Positions 43,406 to 50,885 of a stretch of DNA of 64,000 nt are shown here, piece by piece. Both the position numbers and the translations under genes were made by a program. Origin of the DNA: Halonotius roseus (lineage in GTDB: Archaea; Halobacteriota; Halobacteria; Halobacteriales; Haloferacaceae); NCBI RefSeq assembly GCF_006861655.1, contig NZ_SESI01000001.1:62001-126000 (forward strand), written 5' to 3'. Each line of letters begins with the position of its first letter. The stretch's first letter is position 1. The notes beneath the pieces were generated by a model. The model saw only the letters and a program-made list of their open reading frames with translations. It was not told the origin of the DNA and searched no databases.

Positions 43406-43591
43406 TCACTCGGTTAGTGACTGGTCTGCATACGCGAGCCCGACGGTCAGCACAAACATGCCTGCCAACATGAGATACACTGTTGCAACATATGGCGTGG
43501 AATATTCGTCGATCTGTGTAGCGAAGCCGAGTCCGGCCAGTGGCATCACTACCAGCGCGATCGCGTACCGCGCTTTTCGAAACCAATGCAT
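43406..43591 (-). CDS. Small two-helix membrane protein
   Basis: 61 residues starting MHWFRKARYAIALVVMPLAG. Two transmembrane helices, at about 9-25 and 36-54 (YVATVYLMLAGMFVLTVGLA), are joined by a short polar loop (TQIDEYSTP); a basic N-terminus predicts a cytoplasmic start. No family recognised. Two copies of a 12-bp direct repeat lie upstream of the start (43617-43647). Confidence 0.6.
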   Translation of the reverse strand: MHWFRKARYAIALVVMPLAGLGFATQIDEYSTPYVATVYLMLAGMFVLTVGLAYADQSLTE

Positions 43592-43616
43592 CAGGCTGGT
43601 GTCGGGAAGCGTAGGG

Positions 43617-43647
43617 TATCAGATTTTGGTATCAGTATCAGATTTTG
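43617..43647. repeat. 12-bp direct repeat upstream of the small membrane protein
   Basis: TATCAGATTTTG occurs at 43617-43628 and 43636-43647, a 19-bp period. It lies 26-56 bp upstream of the start at 43591 on the minus strand, in promoter position. Confidence 0.65.
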
Positions 43648-43680
43648 TCTCACGCTGTTCGGAAACGCACGAGCATCGTT

Positions 43681-43966
43681 CTATGACACACTCACCACGA
43701 TGGGGTACGCGAGGCTCGCTGTCAACGGCGGTAGCACGAAAACCCACGGGATGAGTAGCGCGTGGGTCAACACGAAAACACCAGGTGGAGTGGGTGGCCA
43801 CCGAAGGGTGGCACAGTGGGACGACAGCAACCGCGGTCGCGTTAGCGACGGCGGCGCTGGGAACGACGCCGGTAGACGGTGCCGCTCGTCGCCCGCATGC
43901 GGCTGTACCGCGAGCCGCTGTCGGTGGTTGCCCGGAACCGCTTGTATCGAGCGGTTTTGATACTTG
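43681..43966. other. GC-rich non-coding island with hairpins; possible small RNA or decayed membrane-protein gene
   Basis: This stretch contrasts with the AT-rich DNA after it. On + there are several hairpins (ACCCACG...CGTGGGT, GTCGC-GTTA-GCGAC), and the end is AACCGCT-TGTATCG-AGCGGTT followed by TTGA, terminator-like. On the minus strand one frame with no start codon reads GVFVLTHALLIPWVFVLPPL then TASLAYPIVVSVS-stop, like the end of a membrane protein. Either a structured RNA or a gene relic; the sequence alone does not decide. Confidence 0.35.
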
Positions 43967-44356
43967 ATCGTTTTGTTTCAACTGACTTTCTTGCCATCAT
44001 CGCATCTAAAAACACGGTATATGCATATATTTGTTTGACTAAAGCGGAAATCTGTGAGAGATATGCGAATTTGCCGTGAATAAAATAATGTACAACTCGG
44101 GTGAGAGTAAATTTTGTTGTTCAATCGATCCCCAGATCGCGGCAATAGTTGAGAAACCAAACGATAACGAATGTTTCTGTATGTGAATTGTGGTTAGCTG
44201 CCAAATATGTTGAAATTATCAATAGAACGGCGGAGACGCCAACTGTCTGGATAGCTTGTGTGTCTCGTCGTCGCTGTGTCGATCACAGGTATCGGTTGCT
44301 GAGCACTTCGAGACGACCGATTCCTGTGATGAGCAATGCCGCGAGCCGCAGGGATC
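43967..44356. other. AT-rich intergenic region with no gene seen
   Basis: About 390 bp of lower GC than the rest of the window, with runs such as GTATATGCATATATTTG and AATAAAATAATG. Frames are short and do not resemble haloarchaeal proteins. It lies between the GC-rich island and the tRNA-derived elements and may be of foreign origin. Confidence 0.5.
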
Positions 44357-44421
44357 GGCCGGGATTTGAACCTCACTCGTTTGCTCACTCCGTTCGCGTC
44401 ACTCGCTGTTTCAAATCCGGC
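44357..44421. repeat. Inverted element A with arms copying the tRNA-Gly T arm
   Basis: GCCGGGATTTGAA (44358-44370) and the inverted TTCAAATCCGGC (44410-44421) differ by one inserted base. Both match the T-arm/acceptor end of tRNA-Gly at 44617-44687. The inner segment repeats CTCACTC/CGTTCGC-like motifs. It is the second element downstream of the tRNA in its transcription direction. Confidence 0.75.
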
Positions 44422-44492
44422 GTGATACAGACAGCTTTCGACGAGAAGTGAGCGATATGGCAGTCGCTCGCAGTGTTATCTTCGGCAGTATG

Positions 44493-44576
44493 TGCCGGCC
44501 GGGATTTGAACCGAACCCAGACGTGCTCGCTCACTTCGTTCGCTGTGCGCGACTGGGAGGATTCAAATCCGGCGAA
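44493..44576. repeat. Inverted element B with arms copying the tRNA-Gly 3' end
   Basis: The left end carries at least 20 bases identical to the 3' end of tRNA-Gly, beginning GTGCCGGCCGGGATTTGAAC. The right end is GGATTCAAATCCGGC, an inverted copy, and inner CCCAG/CTGGG extend the pairing. The centre on the minus strand contains AGCGAACGAAGTGAGCGAG, related to the core of the hairpins at 54.5-54.7 kb. Confidence 0.8.
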
Positions 44577-44585
44577 GCAAGAACC

Positions 44586-44610
44586 GCGCGGCGCGGATAG
44601 TGCGCCGCGC
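44586..44610 (-). terminator. Hairpin downstream of tRNA-Gly
   Basis: GCGCGGCGC-GGATAGT-GCGCCGCGC is a perfect 9-bp stem just past the tRNA 3' end (7 bp away), in terminator or 3'-processing position. No T-tract follows directly. Confidence 0.5.
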
Positions 44611-44616
44611 TCGTAC

Positions 44617-44687
44617 TGTGCCGGCCGGGATTTGAACCCGGGCCATGAGCTTGGAAGGCTCAGGTCCTACCACTAGACCACCGGCAC
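44617..44687 (-). tRNA. tRNA-Gly (anticodon TCC)
   Basis: Read from 44687 on the minus strand. Acceptor arms GTGCCGG/CCGGCAC, D arm GTCTAGTGGTAGGAC, anticodon loop containing TTCC (anticodon TCC) in the CTGAGCC...AGCTCA arm, and T arm CCGGG-TTCAAAT-CCCGG. Discriminator A, 71 nt, no intron and no encoded CCA. Its 3' end is repeated in the two elements downstream. Confidence 0.93.
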
Positions 44688-44737
44688 GCACCACCCACTT
44701 TCCGGTGGCACACTAATACCTTACCGATTCAGCGTCG

Positions 44738-45772
44738 TCAGTCGTCGGCAAACGTCGCGGCGGCCTCCCGAAGCTCCGGCGAAACCCCTGGCACCTCGGT
44801 CTCCGCGACCGGCCCCTCAGCCTCAAGTTCGGCCAGCGACTTGGGGAATGTCCGCAGTTCCTTGTGGATCGCCAACCCGGCGCGAGCACCCTTGCCCATC
44901 GCCACCGGCACCTGATTGTGGCCCTGCGTGATGTCGCCGACAGCGTAGACCCCATCGACGGTTGTCGCCCCGTGGTCGTCGACAACAACCGTTCCGTCAT
45001 CGTTGAGCTCACAGCCGAGATCGGTCGCCAGTCCGGTGTTGTAATCCGAGCCATACATCGCAAAGCCGCCGCGGTACTCTCGGGTGGTGCCATCCTCGAA
45101 GGTGAAGCTTTCGAGCCAGCCATCCTCGCCCTTCGAGAGGCTCTCGATGTCCTCGTGGATCACGTCGACGGGATGACCCTCAACGAGTCGCTGGGTTTCC
45201 TCGCTCCACTCGATCTCGTCGCCACGAGTCAGAATATCAACCTCGTCGGTGAAGTTGAGCATGATCATGGCGACGTGGGCCGTAGCCTCGCCGGTGCCCA
45301 TCACATACACCGATTCGTCGATGAACATGTAGGCATCACAGTGCAGACAGTAGTGCAGCCCCTTCCCGGTTCGCGGTAGCGGCGGCTCGGGTCGCTCATC
45401 CGAAAAGCCCATCCCGAGAACGACACGGTCGGCAACGATCTCGGTATCGTTGCCGCTGAGATGGAACCGGCCGTCGTCGGTTCGGGCGATCTCGTCGATG
45501 AGATCCCGAACCACGTCGCCGCCGTAGCTTTCGACCTGCTCGGTGGCGGTCTGGAGAAACTCGTTGCCCGAGATCTCCTCGGGAACCCCGATGACGTTGT
45601 GCGTATCCAGCATCATCGCCGCGCGGCCGCCGCCGCGGTCGATGACGACCGTGTCGTGGCTCAGCCGCGTCGTGTACAGCGCGGCTGACAGCCCAGCCGG
45701 CCCACCGCCGACCACCGCAACCTCATACTCGTCGGCCTCGACCTCAGGATCAACACCCTCCGTGGTACTCAT
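44738..45772 (-). CDS. Thioredoxin reductase-like FAD/NAD(P) oxidoreductase
   Basis: 344 residues from MSTTEGVDPEVEADEYEVAV; the strong Shine-Dalgarno GGGAGGT is 6 nt before this ATG. FAD motif VVGGGPAGLSAALYTTRLSH is at 20-39, redox motif YCLHCDAYMF (C142, C145) and C-terminal VDGVYAVGDITQGHNQVPVA. The NADPH motif reads VMGTGEATAHVA, different from the usual GGGDSA, so cofactor or partner may differ from classical TrxR. No thioredoxin gene is adjacent. Confidence 0.87.
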   Translation of the reverse strand: MSTTEGVDPEVEADEYEVAVVGGGPAGLSAALYTTRLSHDTVVIDRGGGRAAMMLDTHNVIGVPEEISGNEFLQTATEQVESYGGDVVRDLIDEIARTDDGRFHLSGNDTEIVADRVVLGMGFSDERPEPPLPRTGKGLHYCLHCDAYMFIDESVYVMGTGEATAHVAMIMLNFTDEVDILTRGDEIEWSEETQRLVEGHPVDVIHEDIESLSKGEDGWLESFTFEDGTTREYRGGFAMYGSDYNTGLATDLGCELNDDGTVVVDDHGATTVDGVYAVGDITQGHNQVPVAMGKGARAGLAIHKELRTFPKSLAELEAEGPVAETEVPGVSPELREAAATFADD

Positions 45773-45827
45773 GTATACCTCCCTAACGCCCCCAGTCATA
45801 TAACTCCGCACCAGTTATGCGAGCCAG

Positions 45828-46565
45828 CTACAATATCGATTCGACGGGCCACGTGATCGGCGTCGCGTCGCTGTCGGCGGTTGTCACGATCGCATAACAG
45901 TTCCCACTGGAGACGGTCACAACAAGGGGTTCGATCGCGTCGACAGCGTTCAGGGCCGCCCGAAACGCCTCAGGATCGTAGATGTGGTAGTATCGATCGA
46001 CCGTCTCGCCGCCGGGTAGCGTCCACTCGACGGTCGTGTCAAAGGCCGTCTCGGCGTCGAAGCGATCGTGGGCGGTGCTCCACGCCGAGATGAGCGCGAG
46101 CCCACCCGGCTGCAACACGCGCCCGAGTTCGGCGAGGCTCTCCCGGCGTGTCGACTCCGGCCGGAGATGATGCAGCGTTGCGACATAGACGATCTGCCCA
46201 AAGGTGTCGTCAGCGAACGGGAGCGTGGCCGCATCGCCCTGCACGAGATCGGCAGCAAACCCGTGGTCGCGTTGGCGGGTCGCCGCCGCCGACAACAGCC
46301 CGCGGCTCACGTCGACGCTGATGGCGTCGGCACCGTGTTCGGCCAGAAGCTCGGTATGACGACCGTTGCCACAGCCGAGATCGAGGCCCCGATCAAGCCC
46401 CTCGTGGTCGGCGATCGCCGTCACGAACGACTCGACCTCGGGCCAAGCGTAGGCTCGCGTCGACGCGAAGTGGTCGGCGATACGGTCGTAGACAGCCTGA
46501 ACATCCCCGGCCGCTCGCTCCTCGCTGTCGGTTGGTGTCGACGACGACTCCGACTCTTCGCTCAT
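45828..46565 (-). CDS. Class I SAM-dependent methyltransferase (Trm9-like)
   Basis: 245 residues from MSEESESSSTPTDSEERAAG. Motif I is LDLGCGNGRHTELLAEHGAD; an acidic residue in VDVSRG contacts the ribose; motif IV is LPFADDTFGQIVYVATLHHL; and AELGRVLQPGGLALISAWS follows. The AVYDRIADHFASTRAYAWPE opening resembles Trm9/ABH8-type tRNA wobble-uridine methyltransferases, but haloarchaeal small-molecule methyltransferases share it, so the substrate is open. Elp3, of the same modification pathway, is elsewhere in the window. Confidence 0.85.
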   Translation of the reverse strand: MSEESESSSTPTDSEERAAGDVQAVYDRIADHFASTRAYAWPEVESFVTAIADHEGLDRGLDLGCGNGRHTELLAEHGADAISVDVSRGLLSAAATRQRDHGFAADLVQGDAATLPFADDTFGQIVYVATLHHLRPESTRRESLAELGRVLQPGGLALISAWSTAHDRFDAETAFDTTVEWTLPGGETVDRYYHIYDPEAFRAALNAVDAIEPLVVTVSSGNCYAIVTTADSDATPITWPVESIL

Positions 46566-46636
46566 ACCTGGTGGTTCCACGACCGGCGATAAAACCGTCC
46601 TGCATCCCCGAGCGATATCGACACCGAGAACGGCGG

Positions 46637-48073
46637 CTATTCATCCGCGAAAAACCGACCGTGAAATCCAAACGGCTCGACGTGCGGCAGGGCGGCCCGT
46701 GCTTGCAGCGTTAGCGTCTCGGCATCGAAGACGAGTAGGCTGGTCTGTTCTCGCGCCACGTCGAGTGCGGTCGCCACCACGACACCGTCGTCGATCGCGT
46801 CGCCGTCGGGTCGCTGGATCGGGATCGGCTCCTCAAGATACACCGACTCCGCCCACCACTCCTGTGCCGTGCCGTCGTCGCAGTCGACTTTCACCAGCCC
46901 GGTGGCACCATCGCGGTCGGTGGCTTGGCCGTAGGCGTAGCGGTGGCGACGACCGACCGCGGCCCGCGGGACACGCGGCAGTTCCATCCCGCCGGCGTAC
47001 AGCCGTGTCCGAGCGATGTCGTCGCTGGCGGGGTCGATCCGGTATCGTACGAGCCGGCCATCCGGCACGTCAGGGAACCCCTCGCCGTCGAGTTCGGCCA
47101 TCGACAGCGCGCCGACGATGTCGCTGTCGGGGAACTCGATAAGGTCGAGGACGATCTCGCTTTCGTCCCGAAAGGCGTTGACGTGGTGGAAACAGAACGT
47201 CGCCTCGAAGGTCGGTTCGGCGACCAGCTCGCCACTCCCGCGGTCGACAACGAGCAGCCGCGTCGCTCGCTCGGGTTCCCACCGCAACATATCGATCGCG
47301 CCCTCCGAAAACGGGTTCAGGGCGCGCAAGATCGACAGCGTCAGCGGCGATTCGACCAGCAGGACGTGGCGGTCGGTCACACTGCAGTCGTGGATGTACG
47401 CCGGCCCGCGGGCGTCGATCGAGGTGATCAGCTCCCGACGGCGGCTGTCGCGTGGAATCCGGTAGAGATGGTACTGCGGTTGACGGCCAAACTGGGTCGC
47501 AAAGCCGATCAGTTCCTCGTGGTGGGGGTCGTCGACGAGATGGGCCGCGGTGATATGTTCGGTAATGTCGTCGTCGAAAATGAACTCGCCGTGGGTCGCC
47601 AGCGTCTCCGGGTCGAACGAAACTCGACGAGGGGCCTCAGTAAGGGCGACGTACTCGCCGTCGATCCTGGCGACATGGACGTTGGCGTTATCGGTCGGCT
47701 CCGGCAGACCGAACGACCGGAGGGTATCGAACACGCGCCGCCAGCCGCGGGTGTCGGTACCGAACTGCCCGGTCAGTCGGCCGGCCTCAGCGTCAGCATA
47801 CGCGTCGCTGCGGAGGAAGCGATTCGAGTACCGTACCGCGCCATCATCGAAGGCATACCGGCGCAGCATCGCCAACCCGTCAAACCAGTGGTTGACGCGC
47901 CGATCACCGACGGTGAACCGCCCGGGGCCGTTGCGGATGAGCGTCCCCGAGAGCCACCCGGGGATCGTTCCCTCGATGGGCGGGCGGTAGTCGTCGTACT
48001 CGGTCGTGGCTGACCGAAAGCCGAGTGGGGTCGAATCGGCCACACCACATGGTCGGCGAGCCAGCGATATCAA
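46637..48073 (-). CDS. Carotenoid oxygenase (RPE65/apocarotenoid-cleaving family)
   Basis: 478 residues; an internal GTG (48043, starting VADSTPLGFRSATTEYDD) is an alternative start. The seven-bladed propeller iron site is visible: His in EHITAAHLVDDPHHEE, IHDCSVTDRHVLLVE, TFCFHHVNAFRDE and the C-terminal EPFGFHGRFF. PPIEGTIPGWLSGTLIRNGP opens the enzyme. It should cleave a carotenoid double bond with O2, e.g. beta-carotene to retinal for rhodopsins. No rhodopsin gene is in the window. Confidence 0.88.
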   Translation of the reverse strand: MISLARRPCGVADSTPLGFRSATTEYDDYRPPIEGTIPGWLSGTLIRNGPGRFTVGDRRVNHWFDGLAMLRRYAFDDGAVRYSNRFLRSDAYADAEAGRLTGQFGTDTRGWRRVFDTLRSFGLPEPTDNANVHVARIDGEYVALTEAPRRVSFDPETLATHGEFIFDDDITEHITAAHLVDDPHHEELIGFATQFGRQPQYHLYRIPRDSRRRELITSIDARGPAYIHDCSVTDRHVLLVESPLTLSILRALNPFSEGAIDMLRWEPERATRLLVVDRGSGELVAEPTFEATFCFHHVNAFRDESEIVLDLIEFPDSDIVGALSMAELDGEGFPDVPDGRLVRYRIDPASDDIARTRLYAGGMELPRVPRAAVGRRHRYAYGQATDRDGATGLVKVDCDDGTAQEWWAESVYLEEPIPIQRPDGDAIDDGVVVATALDVAREQTSLLVFDAETLTLQARAALPHVEPFGFHGRFFADE

Positions 48074-48197
48074 CCCTTGGCGGTTCCTGCTCCCTTCCGT
48101 GTCGGCAGCAGCCAGTTGACTGCTACCTACAGCACGTCAAGCACGACGATCGACAAATATGCCGACAGAACGTCCAGGGGTCACGCCCACCGGCAAC

Positions 48198-48794
48198 TCA
48201 CTCGAAATCCCAGATCCCGACCCGCTCTTGCTGTGCGGTCGCTTCGGTCGTGGCGAAGGAGTCCCGAAGCCGGAACTCACTCTCATAGAGCCGCGCGTAG
48301 CCGTTTGACAGCAGCAGCGAGTTGAAGTTCTCGCCGTCAACGTAGATGTAGGCCAACAGCCGGCCGTAGCCGCCACGGCGATCCGACTCGGGGTCGACGA
48401 CGAGCCGAACTTCCGTGCCGGCTAGCGTGCGCTCGGCGAACTCGGTTGCGTTCCCACCCCACGAAACGAGGTGTGCTCGGCCGGCTTCGGTGTCAGGGAT
48501 CCCCTCGAACTCCCCCGGCGAGACGGTATTTGGCGGTGTTTCCGGCGTATCGACACCGAGGAGTCGAACTGTCTCAGTGGTGCCGTTTGCGTACCGGATC
48601 TCAACTGTGTCGCCATCGATGACACGGGTGACCGTGACGTTCCACGACAGCCCTTCGGCCGTCACGACAGGCTCGGCCGTCGGCTCGGCATCCGGCGTCG
48701 GCAGCGGGGAAATCCCGCTACAGCCGGCAAGGACGACAACGACAGCGAGCGCGAGGACGACAGCCGCGGCGCGTCGGTGCTGCATACGCCTCAT
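48198..48794 (-). CDS. Thermonuclease (staphylococcal nuclease-like) lipoprotein
   Basis: 198 residues with an N-terminal Sec-type signal (RRAAAVVLALAVVVVLAGCS) and lipobox LAGC, so anchored outside the membrane. The SNase fold has RVIDGDTVEIRYANG (metal site), RLLGVDTPETPP, a linker and DRRGGYGRLLAYIYVDGEN with the catalytic Arg, then LLLSNGYARLYESEFRLRD. It would degrade extracellular DNA or RNA in a Ca2+-dependent way. Start may be the first or second Met. Confidence 0.9.
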   Translation of the reverse strand: MRRMQHRRAAAVVLALAVVVVLAGCSGISPLPTPDAEPTAEPVVTAEGLSWNVTVTRVIDGDTVEIRYANGTTETVRLLGVDTPETPPNTVSPGEFEGIPDTEAGRAHLVSWGGNATEFAERTLAGTEVRLVVDPESDRRGGYGRLLAYIYVDGENFNSLLLSNGYARLYESEFRLRDSFATTEATAQQERVGIWDFE

Positions 48795-48824
48795 GGTGGC
48801 GGTGGTGACAAGAAACGAGCGGCT

Positions 48825-49049
48825 TCAATCGAGGGCCGTTCGCCCAAGCAGAAAGTACAGCACGATCCCGAGCAGCGGGGCGAGGAAGACGACGATCGCC
48901 CACAGGAACGCCGGCTGGCCGCTGTTCTCGGTGGCATCGGCGTACGTCCAGACGATCAAAGCGAGCTGGACAACCAACGTCAGCACTGCAAACACCATGA
49001 TGAAGAAGGTTGCTGGCCCCGGGAAAGCCAGGACAATGGAGGGCAACAT
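48825..49049 (-). CDS. Small PLDc_N-like membrane protein
   Basis: 74 residues starting MLPSIVLAFPGPATFFIMVF. Two transmembrane helices (about 13-33 and 48-66) with the W-x-Y and P-x-x-G-x-x-x-Y-F-L-L-G pattern AFLWAIVVFLAPLLGIVLYF, then LLGRT, typical of the phospholipase D-like N-terminal domain found in stand-alone small proteins. Function unknown. Confidence 0.75.
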   Translation of the reverse strand: MLPSIVLAFPGPATFFIMVFAVLTLVVQLALIVWTYADATENSGQPAFLWAIVVFLAPLLGIVLYFLLGRTALD

Positions 49050-49191
49050 ACGCGCATCTGTCGGCGGGAGTCTCAAATCGGTTGTGGTTTGACTCCCGTT
49101 CAGCCACGTCGGCAGCTTCAACCAATTTGGGGTTTGTGCGGCCGCTGCACACCCGCTCAACGGTTATGTAGTGTTCCGGCGAAGATAGCCT

Positions 49192-50259
49192 GTGACCCGC
49201 CTTACCAGACGCCACCTCCTCGCTGCAACCGGGATCGCCGCCCTCGCCGGCTGTAGCAGCGGCGACGCCGGCGGCGAGACGCTCTCCGGCCCGCTCGACC
49301 TCCCAACGGCCGACGAGGGGTTGCCGCTGCCGACGACCGCCGCCGCCCTCACCGACGAAGCCCGCTCCGGCGGGCCCTCGAAAGACGGCATCCCTTCCAT
49401 CGACGACCCTTCCTTCATCGAGCCCGACGAGGTCGACTTCCTCGATCCGGGTGATCCGGTGTTCGGCGTTGCCCGTGACGGCGCGACGAAAGCCTACCCC
49501 CAGAAGATCCTCGTCTCCCACGAGATCTGCAACGACGACCTCGACGGGACGCCGGTTAGCGTCACCTACTGCCCGTTGACCGGCACCGTCCAGGGGTTCT
49601 ACCGCGGCAACACCGAGTTCGGCGTTTCGGGCCGGCTCATCAACGCCAATCTCGTGATGTACGACCGGACGACGGAGGCGTGGTGGCCACAGATCCTCGC
49701 GACGGCGATCCCGGGGCCTTGGAACGAAAATCCGGAAATTCGGTCGCTTCGGGAATTCCGCCTTATCTGGACGACGTGGGAGGCGTGGCGCGAGCAACAC
49801 CCGGATACCCACGTCCTCTCGACGGACACCGGCTACGCACAGAACTACGGCCGCGATCCATACGGCTCCTACAACCCTCGCGGCGGCTACTACGACAGCG
49901 AGAGCATGCTGTTTCCCGGGCGTGTCGACGACGACCGCTACCACCCCAAGCGCGTCGTGATGGGAGCCCGCACCGCCGACGGCGCGGTCGCCTTTCTCAA
50001 GGACGCGCTCCGAGAGCAACGGACGATGATTGGCGACCTCGGCGGCACGCCGGTCGTCGCCGTCTACGACGACCGCTACGACACCGGCTACATCTACCAA
50101 AATCCCGACGAGCAGGCGGTCACCGCGGAGGCGGGACAGCTCGCCATCGACGGCTCGACGTACGCACCCGACGCACTCCCGCTGTCGCGGATCCACACCT
50201 TCGACGCGATGTGGTTCGCGTGGGTCGGCTACTACCCCGAGACGAACGTCTATGACTGA
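49192..50259 (+). CDS. DUF3179 domain protein, Tat-exported
   Basis: 355 residues starting with GTG: MTRLTRRHLLAATGIAALAG, a Tat signal, followed by lipobox-like LAGC. The DUF3179 domain starts at DGIPSIDDPSFIEPDEVDFL and includes VFGVARDGATKAYPQKILVS, VSVTYCPLTGTVQGFYRGNT and FAWVGYYPETNVYD. These proteins are extracellular and of unknown activity; the conserved CPLTG-type Cys could be catalytic. It overlaps the membrane gene downstream by 8 bp. Confidence 0.87.
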   Translation: MTRLTRRHLLAATGIAALAGCSSGDAGGETLSGPLDLPTADEGLPLPTTAAALTDEARSGGPSKDGIPSIDDPSFIEPDEVDFLDPGDPVFGVARDGATKAYPQKILVSHEICNDDLDGTPVSVTYCPLTGTVQGFYRGNTEFGVSGRLINANLVMYDRTTEAWWPQILATAIPGPWNENPEIRSLREFRLIWTTWEAWREQHPDTHVLSTDTGYAQNYGRDPYGSYNPRGGYYDSESMLFPGRVDDDRYHPKRVVMGARTADGAVAFLKDALREQRTMIGDLGGTPVVAVYDDRYDTGYIYQNPDEQAVTAEAGQLAIDGSTYAPDALPLSRIHTFDAMWFAWVGYYPETNVYD

Positions 50260-50863
50260 CACACGGCTCGCCCGGCTCGCTGGCGCGCTCTCGAAGACGC
50301 GAGCCGCGTCGGCGATGACGCTCCGCCGGCGGGACGGACAACTGGTCTTCGCCGCCGTGAGCACCGCGTATCTCCTCGTGTATCTGTGGGCCATCGGTCA
50401 TCTTGCCGCCGGGTTGGGCGGTTTCAGCGTCACCGTCGTCGACGACCCGCTGGCGACGCTGCTGCAGTCCGAAGGCACGTTCTCGTTTCGCCCGGTCGCC
50501 AGCGTCGTACTCGGCCCGGTCACCTATCTGGCCTCGCTGAACACACTGCTCGGCGGCGCGGTCGCCGCGCTGGTCGGGCTGAACCTCGCAGTCAGTTACC
50601 TGGCGTGGCGACAGCCGGCAGCCTGCGGGATCGGCCAGTCCTCATCCGGCCTCGTCGCCGGGATTCCGGCGTTGCTCTCGGGGACGGCCTGCTGTGGCCC
50701 GGTCGTGTTGATCGCCGTCGGGATTCAGGCCTCAAGCGCGCTGTTGACCGCGTTTCAGTTTCTGCTGCCGGCGGCCGTGCTCATGCTACTCGGGAGCCTG
50801 CTACTGGTCGGCCGACAGATCACTGTTGGGTCGGCGAAACATCCATCAGCCGGTGGGGAGTAG
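50252..50863 (+). CDS. Membrane protein with CCGP motif, partner of the DUF3179 protein
   Basis: 203 residues; the ATG overlaps the end of the DUF3179 gene, so translation is likely coupled. Four to five transmembrane helices. A loop SGTACCGPVVLIAVGIQASS contains adjacent cysteines and Gly-Pro before a helix, as in metal or redox membrane proteins such as MerT-like ones, but the family is not recognised. An amphipathic N-terminus (LARLAGALSKTRAASAMTLR) precedes the first helix. Likely works with DUF3179 at the cell surface. Confidence 0.72.
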   Translation: MTDTRLARLAGALSKTRAASAMTLRRRDGQLVFAAVSTAYLLVYLWAIGHLAAGLGGFSVTVVDDPLATLLQSEGTFSFRPVASVVLGPVTYLASLNTLLGGAVAALVGLNLAVSYLAWRQPAACGIGQSSSGLVAGIPALLSGTACCGPVVLIAVGIQASSALLTAFQFLLPAAVLMLLGSLLLVGRQITVGSAKHPSAGGE

Positions 50864-50885
50864 GCGTACAACACCCGAAGCGACA

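Noticed and set aside
43730..43966. Island considered as RNase P RNA or SRP 7S RNA
   Set aside because: The conserved GAGGAAAGTCC-type core of RNase P and the SRP helix-8 pattern are not seen on either strand.
43619..43981. 120-codon minus frame in the GC-rich island
   Set aside because: Composition rich in Cys, Arg and Thr with no family likeness; a different frame on the same strand looks more protein-like but lacks a start.
44357..44687. tRNA-Gly 3' repeats considered as attachment sites of an integrated element
   Set aside because: No integrase and no gene cargo between the copies, which are only 50-130 bp apart; the inverted second arm is not explained by integration.
48718..50394. Open frame of 558 codons on minus covering the DUF3179 and other genes
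   Set aside because: Arg-rich, no domain, covers three well-supported genes.
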